Assembly: GCA_954871525.1 (NCBI GenBank)
Contig: OX940865.1
Span: forward strand, 11,670,606-11,734,605
Direction: 5' to 3'
DNA length: 64,000 bases
Origin: Parietaria judaica
Lineage: Eukaryota; Streptophyta; Magnoliopsida; Rosales; Urticaceae
The notes beneath the pieces were generated by a model that did not search any database, was not told the DNA's origin, and saw nothing but the letters and a program-made list of their open reading frames with translations. Position numbers and translations under genes: made by a program. The first letter of the stretch is position 1, and each line of letters begins with the position of its first letter. Below are positions 12,073-26,734 of the stretch, one piece after another.

Positions 12073-14900
12073 TTATTCCAGGGCTACCTTAAGTAGCTCA
12101 TTCCACACGGCTAGTTTCTCCCTGGGCTTGTTCCTTGAACTCCCGAGACCGCGTTCTTCCGAATCTATTCTTTCCCAAGCGCTGAAAGGCACGATTCTCG
12201 TGCCACGGCCGTCCAGCAACTGCCGGAGGCCCTCTCTGCCCGGTTTTGGTGACATAGACGAGGACGCCACCACGCCATGTGCAATGTCTTCCGATATGCT
12301 TGCCACCTGGCGCGTTAGTTAAGTAAAGTAAACTTAGAGAGCAACATGTCTGTTTCATAAGATTATTCCGGTAGTTTCTAGAGCAAAATCACGTACCGTT
12401 TCTTCAGCGCAGTACAGGTTTGTGGCAATGATGCCGGTTGGTCCTCTCTTCAACCATCCACACACGTACAAACCATTCTCGAGCTCCGGAGGATCTTTAT
12501 CAGTATAACTTAACACTCGACCATTAATGTTCGGAACAATACCTGATAATAGAAGAGAGCATACATATAAATTCAGCCATTGAAACGTGGACCGTACGAC
12601 CTAAGAACGACGGAAAAACTTGAACTGCTTTACCAATAATTAGCATACTTACGGGTCTTAAAACACAAACAGCCAAATGCTAAAGCTTTCCGATCGAACG
12701 AGGGGAAATCATCAAATACAAGTTTTAAGAAAACCTACTAAAATCTGGTACCTTTCCGATGATCAAACGGTAAGCCATCAACTGGTAATGATTTGTATCC
12801 AATGCTCGTTAGCGCCATCCTACAACAAGAAGCACAATCTACACTTGTCAATTTGACACGATCATACATGTATGTTGGCGATTTTTTGGGGCCAAAGTAA
12901 AGTTCATTTTTTTTCCCTTACAGTACAAAAAATCATGAGACAGAACCAAATTTGTAAGCTACAAGTGATCAAGGATAACGATACAAGAGTACCCGCATCC
13001 AAGGTCTTCGAATTGTTCCGTGCCCACAGCTATCTGCTTTCCCGGCTCAATGCCTATAGATACATGATTTAAAGCAGACAAATGATTTATTTCTGTTTCC
13101 TTAAGAGATGAATCGATGTTAAAGATTTCTGTTGAAATGAGCAAAGCACAGTTTTACTTCACCTCGAAGAACCGTTTTCTCAAGGTGAACTCCAGAGAGG
13201 TGGCCAGTATTCTCGTGCGATTCTAGAAACCTCTCAGGTCTCCGAAAGAAAACAAAATGAAGCTCACGTTGATCGGAACTAGGGGGAGAATGTGCCGAGG
13301 CTTCTGCCTTGGTAAGTAAATCATAAATCCTTCTCTGTATCCGGCTGTTCTTCAGCTCTTCCTTGCAAAATACACAACAAACAGAGAGCAATTACGCCAA
13401 AATTTACTAACAAATATGTCACTATAATATATATATATATATAATCAAGATGAAGATGTACCTCGTCTACCGGGGTTTTGAGCAGATCTTCTTTCTGCAC
13501 ATGAACGTACAGATTTTTCATACCTGAAACAATATTCCGAATGTTTAAGCCCTTTGCACGTGAGAGGAACCTGCTTTAAAATTTACACCGGACATACACA
13601 GGCTTCATTTTAGGAAAGAAATGAATAGCAGGATGTTAACAAATACCGAGAAGCTCACGAAGCTCTTTAGTGGTACATGCTGCTTGGACCGGTCCTCGTC
13701 TACCGACCAGATACACTTTCCTAAATAAGAGAAGAGCTCCAATTATTTATGACTCACACTAATATTACCAGAAAATAAATTATCCCGGCGGAAAACCTTA
13801 TATTGCTCTTCTCAAGAGCAGCCAAAGCATGGCTTGCAATGTCGGTACTGGCTAATTCCGTTGTTGGTCTTAGTAGAATCCGAGCAACATCAAGAGCTAC
13901 ATTTCCCTGAACGAACAAAACGACCAGTTTGATAGCGAGAATTTCAATTCAACTACTTACGAAAACACAAAATTGGACAACTGACGGGCTTCGAGTAGAA
14001 GCCCATAATTGTCAACGACAACTATACCTGACCAAGAATTACGGCTGTATCAGTGCTCTGCAAGTCGGGATTAAGAAATCTACAATCCGGATGACCATTA
14101 TACCACCAAACAAATTCTCTAGCTGAATGTACACCAACTAAATCCTACAAAAAAATCAAGAGCAATGAACTTTATAGTTCCGATATTTGCAGGAAAAAGT
14201 AAATAGCAAAGTTAACACCAAGTAGACGAACATACTTCTCCCGGGACACCAAGAACTCTGTCACTCTCGGCACCATATGAGAGTACAACCTGCCCACATT
14301 AGAACCTTAATCGGTCAAAACAAGATCAACCAACAAGCCCAAAGACGCAAAATCTTGAACTACAAAACCAACCACATCATACAGCTCGCGGAGCTCCGAA
14401 AGCGATACTGAGGATCCAAGAGCTACATTGCCGAAGAACGAGCATCGCTCATGTTGCGCGATTCGTGAAAACTGGTTTACCACGACCTGTTGCAATTCAT
14501 CTGATAAACTAAGCTACATTAACAGAATGAATTATTTTACAGCAGGAATAAACTCGTATTTAAATTGTCTTTACAATTCAAGACCACTTGTAAGGCTTGT
14601 AAAGTTTTGACCTTGGTTTCAGGGTGATCAGGAGCGACGCCAGAGCGGACCAATCCGAACGGAGTCGGCAAGCGGTCGACGATATCCAGCTCTGCTTCTT
14701 TGTGTGCTTTGAGAATCTGATCGATCCCATTGGTTTAAGCATTTTCTCAGCATCCAAACAGACATCAACGGGGAGATAATTACCTTGTCGGCCGTGTAGA
14801 AACCCGCGGGACCACTCCCAACAATGCAGACGCGTAGAGGACGAGACGAAGCGGTTGAGAAGGCTCGAAAAAGGCGCCAAGTTGCCCCGCGAATCGCCAT
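12073..14900 (-). CDS. MFDR: NADPH:adrenodoxin/ferredoxin oxidoreductase, mitochondrial
   Basis: This FAD enzyme passes electrons from NADPH to mitochondrial ferredoxin, feeding Fe-S cluster and biotin synthesis. I place 13 coding exons on the minus strand: 14900-14784, 14716-14612, 14486-14373, 14289-14236, 14144-14028, 13906-13797, 13720-13647, 13523-13462, 13361-13163, 13053-12993, 12819-12752, 12542-12397 and 12306-12073. All have GT-AG borders. They sum to 1,461 nt, i.e. 486 residues plus stop, close to the usual plant length. The N-terminus ([16 protein letters not shown]) is basic and serine-rich, as in a mitochondrial presequence. FAD-binding [11 protein letters not shown] follows at about residues 27-37, then [19 protein letters not shown]. 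The NADP-binding site is [16 protein letters not shown], and near the C-terminus is [14 protein letters not shown]. The ATG at 14900 (context AAAATGGC) gives the presequence. No defects are seen. Confidence 0.95.
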
Positions 14901-15350
14901 TTTTCGTATAGAGCCGTGATTTCACTGAGCTCCGGAAATACAGATATTCGGCCATATAACGGAATCAAATTCAATCCATGCCGGAGAACCGCGCGTGATA
15001 GTTACAATATTCGAATGGAAAATTCAAGTGATTACATGAGATTTCTGAACCAAAAGACAATCAAAACGACTATACAAGCCAAATTCCAAACACCCAATTG
15101 ATGAATCCAATCAAAACCAACGCCTAAATTCAAAAATCGAATTACGAATCCGATCAAAACCAACAACTATATACAAAACTCGAACACATTGAATCACGAA
15201 GAAACAAAATAAAAATTAGCAATACTAATTTCAGTCATTATTTAAGCTAAACAAGAGAAACACTGACCGTCAAAGGCGTAAACTGTCGCCGCCGAGAACC
15301 GTCGAGTCGCCGGAGAAGAGGCTCAAGAGAGAGAGAGAGAGATACTTGGG
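14901..15350 (-). promoter_or_regulatory. Likely 5' UTR, 5' UTR intron and core promoter of the MFDR gene
   Basis: A GC-richer stretch with a CTCTCTCT tract at about 15333-15343 suits a plant 5' leader. On the minus strand it ends near 15270 at a good donor (TTTGACG then GTCAGT). A possible acceptor, GAGCTCAG, lies about 30 bp before the ATG. This suggests a non-coding first exon and a leader intron, which is inference. TGGGCT near 15345-15355 and GGCTTGGG/GGGCTTGA motifs near 15895-15930 resemble site II elements of plant housekeeping and mitochondrial genes. Confidence 0.4.
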
Positions 15351-18300
15351 CTGGACTAAGAAAACATGAGCTTTGGGATTAATTTCGTTTTTACATATTT
15401 TATGAATTTTAATTTTAATTTAAAATAATAAAATAATAAAATATAGTAATTCGTACGAAATACTAGCTACAGTTTTTTTTTTTTTTTAAACAACTTCTTG
15501 TGTATATAAAAATGGGTAATTTGCAAATGAATATTTCGTTAATTTGCAAAATTGATTACCACATTTTTTAAGTAGATGTGTTTTTTTAATGCTACACTAA
15601 AACGAAATGTGTTAAGAAAGACAATATGGTTATAAGTATTGATTATTCTTGATCAATATTGGATATTAATTTGTATTTTAGTATATAAAAAGAGGATTTA
15701 TAAAAATGTGATAAAGCATATATGTGGTTTAATCAAAAATAGAAATTGGGCATTGATATTGAAATCCCTTTTTTTATATATGATTGTATACTATCTTCGA
15801 ACTGATAAACTATTTGCGATTATCGGTTTAAATTTTCATATCATCCTCGAGCTGTACTTTTTGAAGAGAAGGTGAATTTGAAGAATGCACGAGCGATGCA
15901 TCCCAAGCCCCAGCCCAAAACTCAAGCCCAACCCAAAGTATCATTTCCCTCTTCTAATATAAATAGTAAAGTCAGATGTTGTGAGTAATCAGTTATGTTA
16001 GTGTAATGTTTTTTTCTTTTCTCTTTTTCCATTGGTGTAAGATTTAAAAACAATAATAAATAAAAATAATCTTGTTCTTCGGGGTTGATTTCTCAACCTC
16101 GATATAAAATCCATTGTTCAATCACTTAAAACTTTCATGCACACATTAAACGACCTATGTTGTATAAATAATGCGGTTTGCAAAATCTCATGTTGAATAA
16201 TCTACTCATATAACGTTTCAAATTTGGCAGATGACTTTTGTTTGTGTTTATTCGAGTTATGAGATCCACTTGCCGAGATCGACTTTTGACTTAACCTCCC
16301 TTTAGTGTCCGAAGCGTAAATATAAACATCCATCACCTTCTCGATCTTGAAGTTCTAGAAAATGTTCTCCAAGTAAGAATATAAGAAGGCGCAACAGTTT
16401 TCGACTTTGATGATACGGTTATTAAGGATCGGGAAATATTCTCCGTTAAGCAATATCAAATCAAATCAATTAGTTGAAGAATATGTTAATTCCGATTTAT
16501 GCAAATAATGCGGTTCATATATGTTACATATAATTTCTATCTAAATCTGTAATTGTAAATCAATTCCATTCACCACGATTTGCATCGATACATTTTTTTT
16601 TTCTTATAATAATTATATGAATTGATCTAGAAATTCGACATCATAGACAACACGTCGTATTCTACAAAATAACACTCAATATATATATGATATTTCATTA
16701 CCGCTACACTACTACACCATATTCAATAATTACCTTGAAAGATAGGATCGAATGTCTTTTTAAAATAAATAATATATATATATATATATTCTTCTATAAC
16801 CAGTCATATAACTTTTTTTTATATTTTTATTCTAAACATGTCTGAAATTTATATAAAGTAAATCTTTTTTATATCAAGAATCTAGGAAGCATATTCAGAA
16901 GCCTTTCAAGCTGCCTTGAAGGTTAGTTGTGAGTTCCAATTGACACTCTCAAACATACAAAAGGTAGCTTACACAACAAAAATCTTTCGAGGACCCTATT
17001 CAAAAAAAATTATTGTATGCCATCGCTCGAAATCTCACAATAAAAATAAAAATGCTATATACAAAATGTTGTCAGTAAGAACATTTCATTTTATGTTATA
17101 TTTTAATAAAAAAAATCATCGTAATAATTTAAAAAATCTTAATATTTTTTTTTGTAAAGTCTTGGAAATTATTGAGCCGGCCGGCCTCGTAAAAAAATTA
17201 AACAACTATAGTAATTTGTTTGTCTTGAAAATTATCGGGTCGGGCTTCACACGTATACGCACCAAAAATAGTAGCTAAATCGTAAAACATGAAGAAAGTT
17301 GTGTACTGTTCGTGAGATTGAAAGAAAATGTACTTTTGCAAAACAGATTAATGAAAAATGATCAAGGTTTACTTCCAAATGATGAAAGAGAAAGTTATCG
17401 TCTTTCAAACATAAATACGGGTGTCTGATAATTTGATATTTCTTTTTCCGGAAAATAATGATGCTATCTATAAATATTCTAGTGTGTAAGCTCAATAAAA
17501 TGGAAGTGAAATTGTTTGAGATGATACATATATTATTGCAAAACTAAAGTATATACTATATACTATATAGCAAGTCCAAGCTCCATTTCTTATTTTGCGT
17601 TTCTCTGGGTCAATCTCTTTGAAATTCAGACTCGCATACTAAGATTATGAACCTCTATTTTTTTTTTTAAAGTTCAAGTATAAATGTTAGGGTTATTAGC
17701 GGTTTTCATAATAGCGATAAATATTCGTAATCTTTCTTTTCTCCGGCAAAAGTTACCTATATCATCAAATAATAAAGGGAAAAGTACCCGAACTTTATCT
17801 TTGACAGTGAAAATTTTCAAATGCCATCATTTTCATTCGTCGCTAAATTCTATTCATGTTGTTTTTAACAAAAAACATTGAAATTGACATCAATATCTGA
17901 AATTTTCAATTTGTAAGTTATTTATATTGCATTTTAGTAAGGAAATAAAAAATAAAGTCTTAAATACACGATATAATTAAAAACATGAATCAAATTTAAT
18001 GGAGAAGGAAGAAGACATTGAGAACTTTTACTGTGAAAAAGGGTACTTTAGCCATTTTTTATATAATGATATTGGAAACTTTTGTTGCAAAAAAAAAAGT
18101 GTTTTTGTTGTTATTATATAAAATAACTATAATTGCGGCGAAGTTTCCATAATTTGACCAATTGAGGCAGCTAGAGTTTAAAGTGAATAAATAGCGTCAA
18201 AAGTACATGAAGTAAAAAAAAATTATGAGGCAACACATTTTTTTCATCTTACTTTTCTTTTATGGATATATTGATCAACTTTTTAGCATATGACATAGTG

Positions 18301-18740
18301 GTATTAGTTCATACTTAAGATAAACATTTATTTGCTCATCTAGTTATCTATCATCTTCTTTCATTTAAATTCGACGAAAACAATATATATATGAAAATGT
18401 GTTGCGTCACATTTGTTGATTAATTTGGGTATTTTTGTGTGTGTGTTTTTTTTTCTCTTCGTTTTGGACCTTTTCGCCTCAGTTAATCAAAGTTTGGACA
18501 TCACTAAGATTATTTCTATAAAATATTAAGCACTATTGCCACTATTATCCCAAAATATTATACTGACCCGAAAGCAGTTAAGCCGTATGCTTCTTTTTTT
18601 GACAGTTAGGCAGTATGCTTCTTACCTATACTAACTATTTATTGGTTGATTTTATGATCTATTGTTTTTTTACTAATGAATACATTAATGATCGATGGAA
18701 AAAAGATATCATTATAAATATACTTTGAGATCAAACTAGG

Positions 18741-18786
<46 letters not shown>

Positions 18787-20565
18787 ATTCGCTTAATTTT
18801 TCTTCAACTTTAACGAGATATTATAATGATGTACCAAAACTAAATATTACTTAAAAAAAATTAAGTTATATGAAAAGGTCAACAACACAAAAACGAATTT
18901 GCAACATTTTAACTTTGGAGGAGGATTAATCGCCGCCACAAGTATCGGTTTACATCATGCACTTTGCTACGACAATTGTACGTCAAAAGCCGTTGTTCAA
19001 AGTAAAAGGATAAAAGTTTGCCCGACGGTTCTCAATCAAAACAATCATTCTGCAAAAATTAAGTATGCCGCGACGGATTAGTGTTTGCATGTTAAACCGT
19101 TATACAAATTCTTGTATTTTTCGCTTTTAATGCCTTCGATCTTCTTCTTCTCCGTCCATGAGGATCCAAAGGCACGGATCGACATCTTTTTCAACTACCT
19201 CTAGGGTTAATAAGGTGATCGAACTGCAATTCAAAGGGCCAATCATTGTTTTTATTTGTTAGTGTTTAGTTGGCTGCAAATTATTTCTTCCTCTTTCTGA
19301 TGATTCCCAAAGTTGAAAGCGTTCCCAAAAGTTACCCTAATTAAGACTCGTGCTCATGATGGGGCCAACCATCTTTTGTTTTTTCTTCTTTTTCTTTTTC
19401 AATACATACCAACATATTATATACGTTTGCGTAATAGTATAAGAGTTTTATTGGAATTGATTTGGAAGCGTATTTAAGGATGTTTTTTTTCAGACACTAT
19501 AGTTTTGTTCGTACATGATTCGACTACGTACTATACTTGTTTGAAAAGATACATACGTAACATATTTACGTATAGAAAACAGTAGTATATTTTATGTAAT
19601 ACAGTAGTACAGTACATCATAATTTGACGTGCTAATAATACGTTCTTAACATACTAAAATATGGAACAACAAATCACGGATGTAATAAGCGACGAGTTAT
19701 GAGTTAATCGGTACATAAATTATAGGTATTTAAAAAAATGATAAATTATTTATGCCGATTAGATCTTACGAGTTAGTAGATCATAGACCACTGTGATATT
19801 AAATAATATTATTTAATTATTAATAAATATCAATCATTTATAAATAAAAAGGTTAATAACGATATTTATAGCTAATATTTTTCATATGTGTGGTGAAATA
19901 TATATATATATATATATTTTTTTTTTCACAATCAAATTCTTAATGTTAATAGTTTTGCTTTTCACCGAATTTCCTTCACTTTTTTTGGTTGATATTTAAC
20001 AAAAAATTTAATTAATGTGTTTTTAACAAAATTCTCTCTAATCTTGAAAGTAATACATGGCGAAAACTAAACGGCACATTAATTAAAAAAATTATAAAAT
20101 TTTAGAAAAAAATAAAATAGTGAATATTGAGAATTTCAATTACGAAATAAAATTATATTATCAAAAAATAAACACCAAACTAAAAAAAATTAAAAATTAA
20201 TTTCAGTTTTTCAGCATTACCACGATAATCGGTGCCAATTGTTTTTCCGGGGCGATGGCGGCATACCGTGGGGAGATCCGGTGGTGTTTTTCTCCTTACC
20301 AAGACTAGTATAGTAGCTCATGTAAATTAGTATTCTTAAATAACAATCATGATGATATCCATTTTTAGCTAATTTTATATTTCACCATTTTCAATACAAG
20401 TCACTTGTTGTACAACAAGAATCCGGGTCAACAAACGTCAAACAATCATGATTCATGACTATTATTAAATTGCCTTCAAACATTTTAAATTGATAATGTC
20501 ATAGATGACGTATATACGACGTCAGTCATTAAATTAGAAAAATTAGTAATTTCCGATGATAAAAA
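15351..20565. other. AT-rich intergenic, no gene seen
   Basis: No exon with recognisable content on either strand. A (TA)n tract lies at about 18742-18782. Short frames near 16916-17278 and 18899-19081 have biased AT-driven composition and no motif. The block near 17990-18190 has phrases like MULE ends but no matched boundaries. Confidence 0.5.
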
Positions 20566-21633
20566 GGGTTAATTGCGGCAAAAATACCCAACTTTAAGTC
20601 AAATTCTCTTCTGTGTATACCACTTCTATAAATTGCGGTAAAAGTACCCAAACTTAGCATTTGAGAGTTGACCGAGAATATCTATGTATGTGACAATCAG
20701 CCTTTGCCACGTGGCACGCCACATGGCACTTGGCCGCCATGTGGCATGCCACATAATTATTATTTATTAAATATTTTTTTAAAAAAATAAATATTTTTTT
20801 TAATTATTTCAAAAAAAACTTTTTAATTTTTTTTAAAAATAAAATTATTTTTCCATTAAAACCAATAATGAATATTTAAATATAATTATTCATTTTAGAA
20901 AAGTAGATCAAACGAAATAAATAAAGAAAAAAATCTCCGTTCAAGGTTCACTCAAGCTCCGCCTCCGATCCGGTTAACGGGTGAAACGAAATCGCTTAAT
21001 ATGTTTAACAATAATAACCAATAATAATCATATGATTATTTGACGATAAATTAAAAAAAAAAGAATAATATATAAATAAAAATAATTTTTCATTAAATAT
21101 AAATATGACTATTATTTTTTGTTTTTGAATAAGTGGTATGTATATAATTATGTCTTGACTTTTTAAACATTATGTATGTGTTTATTAGTTATTATTATTA
21201 ACCATATTAAACAATTTTATTCGACGCGTGAACCGGACCGGAAACGGAGTTCAAGTGAACCGTGAGCGGTGAAAATTAATTCGTTCTACCCCCTTTTTTT
21301 AAAATAAAATTATAACCAATAATGAATATTTAAATTTAAATATTATTTATTTTTTATTATTAAAAAAATTATTAAAATAAAAAATAAAAAATAATTTCGT
21401 TAATTTTTTTTTAAATTTTTAAATTTTTAAATAAAATAATAATTATGTGGCATGTCACGTGGCAACCAAGTGCCATGTGGCATGCCACGTGGCAAAGAGT
21501 GATTGCCACATAGATAGATATTCTCGGTCAACTCCCAAATGCTAAGTTTGGGTACTTTTACCGCTATTTACGGAAGTTGTATACACAGCAGAGAATTTGA
21601 CCAAAAGTTAGGTATTTTTGCCACAATTAACCC
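20566..21633. mobile_element. Foldback Mutator-like element, about 1.07 kb
   Basis: The left end begins GGGTTAATTGCGGC and the reverse-complemented right end begins GGGTTAATTGTGGC. The strongest inverted repeat is about 200 bp per arm, and weaker symmetry continues to the centre (GGTTCACTYAARCTCCG blocks near 20945 and 21260). So nearly the whole element is a hairpin. Within each arm, 20695-20755 and 21440-21505, CACGTGGC/GCCACATGGC motifs repeat in both orientations. Flanks share TAAAAA (20560-20565 and 21634-21639); a full 9-bp duplication is not preserved. No coding capacity. Confidence 0.8.
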
Positions 21634-21639
21634 TAAAAA

Positions 21640-24600
21640 ACCAACGAAAAAAAGAAAGAAAGAATGAAATAATTACACTGTGGGACCCATCTGATAATTT
21701 AATGGTCAGGACAAATTTATAAAAATAAAAATAAAAATAAAAAATCGAAAGTTGTTAAAGGTCGGTATCTTAAAGGAAGTCTTTGCTTTATGGGAACACT
21801 AGTGGGCCTCTGGTTGGGCCCCACCCACTAGCCGGTGAAAGAGTCCAAAAACTTTAAGTCATTTTCTCACAACACAGTGAAAAGCCCAAACCACAAAAAG
21901 ACTTTTGTTTGATATGCCAATATAATTCAAAGTTAATACTTTTATTTTTAAATAAAGGTTTTGCTCGAATGAGAAATCATACGGACGGTCCTTTTGTTAA
22001 CCACTTTTTGTTTAGGTCAATCTTAAAATAACTGTGCCTCTTTAATTATTTTCTACATTATTTTTTCTTATGTTTTATTGGATTTATCAAATGTTAGTAG
22101 CTACTCATTTAGATGTACGAATTTGACCACTTTGTTCGAGAAATAGCAAAAAATGCCCGTTAATTGTACTTTTAGTAGGATTATTAAGCTTCTCTTCGTT
22201 GAGAAAATAGCAGAAATAACATCTCGAATATGAGTTTGGTAAAGAAGTTTTTAATTTTCAATAAACGTAAGATTCAATATTTTGTTACTTCATAAACATG
22301 TAAAAACTAAAATTATTATTTAGTTAAATTTAAAAAACCCAAATTTGCATCAAAATAATAAAAAAAATAGGCTGTTTCTGATATTTGTAGAGTGAAAAAA
22401 AATATGCATACTGATGAATATCATAAAAGATGATTTACTTCATATTTTCAATTCGAAAAAAATACATATTTATCCGTCGTAAATCAGGAACCAATAAGTA
22501 AATTATTAATGTAGAGGAAAATTTTAAATTTTACCGTTGAGTCTCTTGCTCATTATAGGTTTTTGAAATATTTGATATGGAAATCATGGAACTAGTTTCG
22601 TTAAAGTTATCATTAGTTTTGGTTCACCCAAAGAAAAAGAAAAAGAATAAAAGTGATAAAAAATAATAATAAAAAAAGGATATTTGTCATGTATGGTAGA
22701 TTGTTAGTTTTGCCAAGCATTTGGTTTAAGACTTGTTTTTCTTCCTATTTGTCAACGACTTGAAGAGTTCTTTTGAGGAGCATTATGACTTTAAAATACG
22801 TCAATGAGTGATAACGAATATTTATAATATTATTTGATTTTGTGTGGGAAAATGATAATTAAGCATTAAATTCATTTGAACATACTTGTCTGCTTTAACA
22901 ATTCAGTAATATATATATATATATATATATTTTGTTAATCGATATTCAAAGAATTAATTAACACTAATATGAAATTGGATACTAACGATATTGGAGACGT
23001 TTTCTCGACAAGAATATCAACACACGGTAAATCGCGCGAATTACCAAGTATGTGTATAAAGTAAAAGACAAGAGAACACGTGATATTTAGTAACAAATCC
23101 TTTAATATGAACTTATTCTACGGGGCACTGACCCATATACTTTATTTCAAAAAAAAAATATTAAAAAAATATTACACTATTATAGAATATACTTACTTGA
23201 GTTTTACAAGGGGAATAAATAACTCTCTCTCGGGACTAGGCGTAGCTGGTGATCAAACTCTATGAAAAAGTAAAGCTTCTCTTTAAAATGAATGTAAGAT
23301 GTTACAAATGTAGGACAACCAATTGTCACTCCACGAATGACATCTCAAGATCTTTCAGCTCTGAATCAAGCAAATGTGTGTTTACGTGTTCAAAGTGCTC
23401 GTAATGTTCATCCACTTCCATAGAAGGCTATAACAGCTGGTCTTCTTGGCTTCTAATTATGGCAAGAAAAGATTCCATGATCTACGAAATTTAAGAGTCC
23501 AACGGATACCTTCCATCAAATTGATTCATAGAGATCCAGCTCCAATCAAACTTAATAGAGCATAGCTAGCATATCGTAATAACTGTGAAGAAGATCGTTG
23601 ATTGTCATAGCGAATCCATCTTATCAATGCGCAAATCTTCAGCACGCTTGTCGATTCCGCTGTATTTACAAGTCTTCCAACAAACTATTTCATAGATAAT
23701 GGCAGAAACAAAAAATTAAACAATGCTCTTACATAACCAACCAAATCGCCTGCAATGTAGATACTGAAATTCACAGAAATGATTTATAAAAAAATTGATA
23801 TTCCTTGCATACAACTCTTTGAAATTAATGAGTTTTAAGCTCAAAATTTTCCTTCATGTATAACTCGTTACACAACACGGTAGTAGTAGAAATTAGATTT
23901 CTAGATAAATTTTGGTCAGTAAATTAAACATATCGAAGGATTAGTTTGAAAAATATAAAAATCTAAAGATAGAAAATTGAAATCTATAATAATCTGGAGT
24001 ATAAATTTTAAAGTTCGAAGTTCTTCTTTAGGTTATAGTGTAGATGATAGGCAATAATTCATATGAAATCATTTTTATTTCATTCTTATCAATTCACCTG
24101 TTTTTTTTTTTGTCCTACTAAAAAGCTACTTCATAAAGTTATTTTAATTAGATTTGAGATGGTTATTAGAATATTCACAATGTTATTTTCCTTTACGAAA
24201 ATAATTTACAATATTATTTGTGAATTGATAGAACACTTGATTGATTAAGCTCCATGAGAGAGAGACAAACCTATAGATATCCAGTTTAAAATATGATTCA
24301 AATTGGTCCTCATTTGACTTTTGTCATCAAGCACATTATTTCTTATTGACACATGGAAGGTATTTGCCCTATGAATTAATTATAAGAATGGTTTTAAGAA
24401 ATAATATAGCTCTTTGAGTGGGAGAAAAAATGGAAAAGTTGTACATATTTTGTAAGCTATGATATAAAAGAAGACAAAAGTATATAATAATAAAATACTA
24501 AAAGCATATATGGTGGGAATTATTGGGATCAGTATTCTACCATATTTTATAAGAGATATAAATTAAATTAAAACAAACCTACTACTGAGATATGATTGAC

Positions 24601-25263
24601 TCACTAGTCTTCCAATCCAAGATTATAATTAGCCTCTCTTTAATATTTAAGATGATTCTGTGCTTTCTTCATACATTTACACACAACAACAATGTTTAGT
24701 GTATAATTAATTAATATACATTTTGCACTTATCCTATCGATTTTGGACACAAATGTCTATGAGTTTTGCTTTTAAATTAAAAAAATAATTATTCACTTTA
24801 ATACTTTTGGTAAATGTCCTCAATTTTTTTTTTAAAATAGCTAAAATATAAATGGATAGAAATTTGAAAAATTCATTTTCTCTAATAAATAATTACGGTA
24901 ACTACGAAAGCTTTTATATTTTTACTAATATATATACTTTTGTAATTATGAACTGATAAGGGTCACTCAAAAAAAAAAAAAATATATCCAATCTTATGAT
25001 GAATCAATGTGGCACCATAAATATAATAATAAAAACCATTTCCTTTCCCTATATATAAAGGAATTAGATCCCGAGCTAATAAGAGAGAAAAGAAAGAGAA
25101 GGTTTAGAAAATGATTGGTATGTATAGGAAACGATTACTTTTGATTAGAGAAGCTTAAGATTTACCTTATGCTTAAGATTTTCTCTCTTTTTTTCTCATT
25201 TATTTAAGCATTAACCTTTTATATATATTTTAATTAGTGAACATTTCATAATCTAGCCATTCA

Positions 25264-25294
<31 letters not shown>

Positions 25295-26730
25295 ATATAG
25301 AGAGAGAGAGTTATAAGAAGAGATGGGGATAAATCTTCTGCTGAATAGAAGTTATAAGAAGAGATGGGGATCATCACGAAACTTAATGCAATGGAATTAA
25401 AGCTTGGTTGTTCATCTTTATGATATTCATTGTCTCTGAAATCTGAATGAGAGTTATAAGTTATTGATCTCATTTCAGCCATGGCGTTTTCTATTATGCA
25501 TTAGTTTATAGTTTCATAAAATAAATTTTTGTTTCTTAATGATATTTTTTTCTCATAATAACCCTGATATAATATTATCAGTTTTACTATTATAATTTTA
25601 TTTTTATTTATTATTTATTGTTGACCAATAATTTATATCCCGTAACATTGAATGATTTTCTTTCTAATTTATTTTTACATTCAAATTTGAATTTATTCCA
25701 TAATTTATTTCTCTATCTCTATAAATCCATCACTTATTGCTATTATTTCAAACTCTCCCTCTTTACCTCTTGTACGCTTTATTCTGATCTCTCTCTCTAA
25801 AATTTAGTTACAAATTTAGTTACAGTATGATAACTAGATTTACAGTTTCTGAATTTACAAAAAAAAAAAAAGAAAAACTATTATTACAATTTTTTATTTA
25901 TAACTTCTTAACTTCATTTTAAACAAATATTAAACTATAATTACAACTTTGTAATTAAATTTACGAATATTTGTCATTACATTTTCATATATATAGTTAT
26001 AGAATCGTATATATAATTACATATTTTTTTACGACAAAAAATTAAGTAATTTCGTATATATAGTTGCAGTTTCGTAATTATAGAACTTTTTTGAATTTTC
26101 TTAAAAAACAAAAAAAGGCAGATATCAAAAGTCTTAGATTTATTAAAAGATTTTAATTTGAATAATATTATTTAATAAGATTACTAATTTGATATTAGAA
26201 TATTTTTATTCATTAATTATATAATGATATTATGCTACAATTAAGGAACAAAATTTACAAAAAAAAAAAAATCGATTTCTCATTTCCTGTTAAAAAGGCT
26301 TAGTTAAAATTTTAAGCTGGAAAATATTAATTAAGTAATTATCTACGTAATTAAAAGAAGGGTATAATTTTTCCAATAATCATTAAATAGGAGTTTTTAG
26401 ATTGAATTAAAATTTTTGGGTATTTTTAAAAGAAGTTGTATAAAATGGGCATTTTCCTCATTCACCTTTAGTCTACTGTGTAGGTAAGTGGATCCTGAAT
26501 TCGAAATGTTTAGATTTGTATTCAATTCGAGAATTCACCCGTAGCCATGATAATGAAAAGCGTATAGTTCATGTTCCGTGTTAATCTAATATTTCTTTAA
26601 TTGCGAGAAAAAATAAAATTATTTCCTATAAAACTTGAAGGTATTGAATTGATAATGAAAGGTTTTATGCCCTAAAACTATGAAATTGTTATGTGTGTCC
26701 AAATAGTTAATTGAATTAATTAATAATTTA
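21640..26730. other. AT-rich intergenic, no gene seen
   Basis: No exon recognised. A somewhat GC-richer block at 23320-23720 has stops in all frames. A direct repeat of about 22 bp (GTTATAAGAAGAGATGGGGA) occurs at about 25310 and 25350. (TA)n tracts lie at about 22911-22930 and 25265-25299. Confidence 0.5.
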
Positions 26731-26734
26731 ATGG

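Noticed and set aside
23320..23720. GC-richer block resembling a coding relic
   Set aside because: Stops in all frames on both strands and no recognisable motif.
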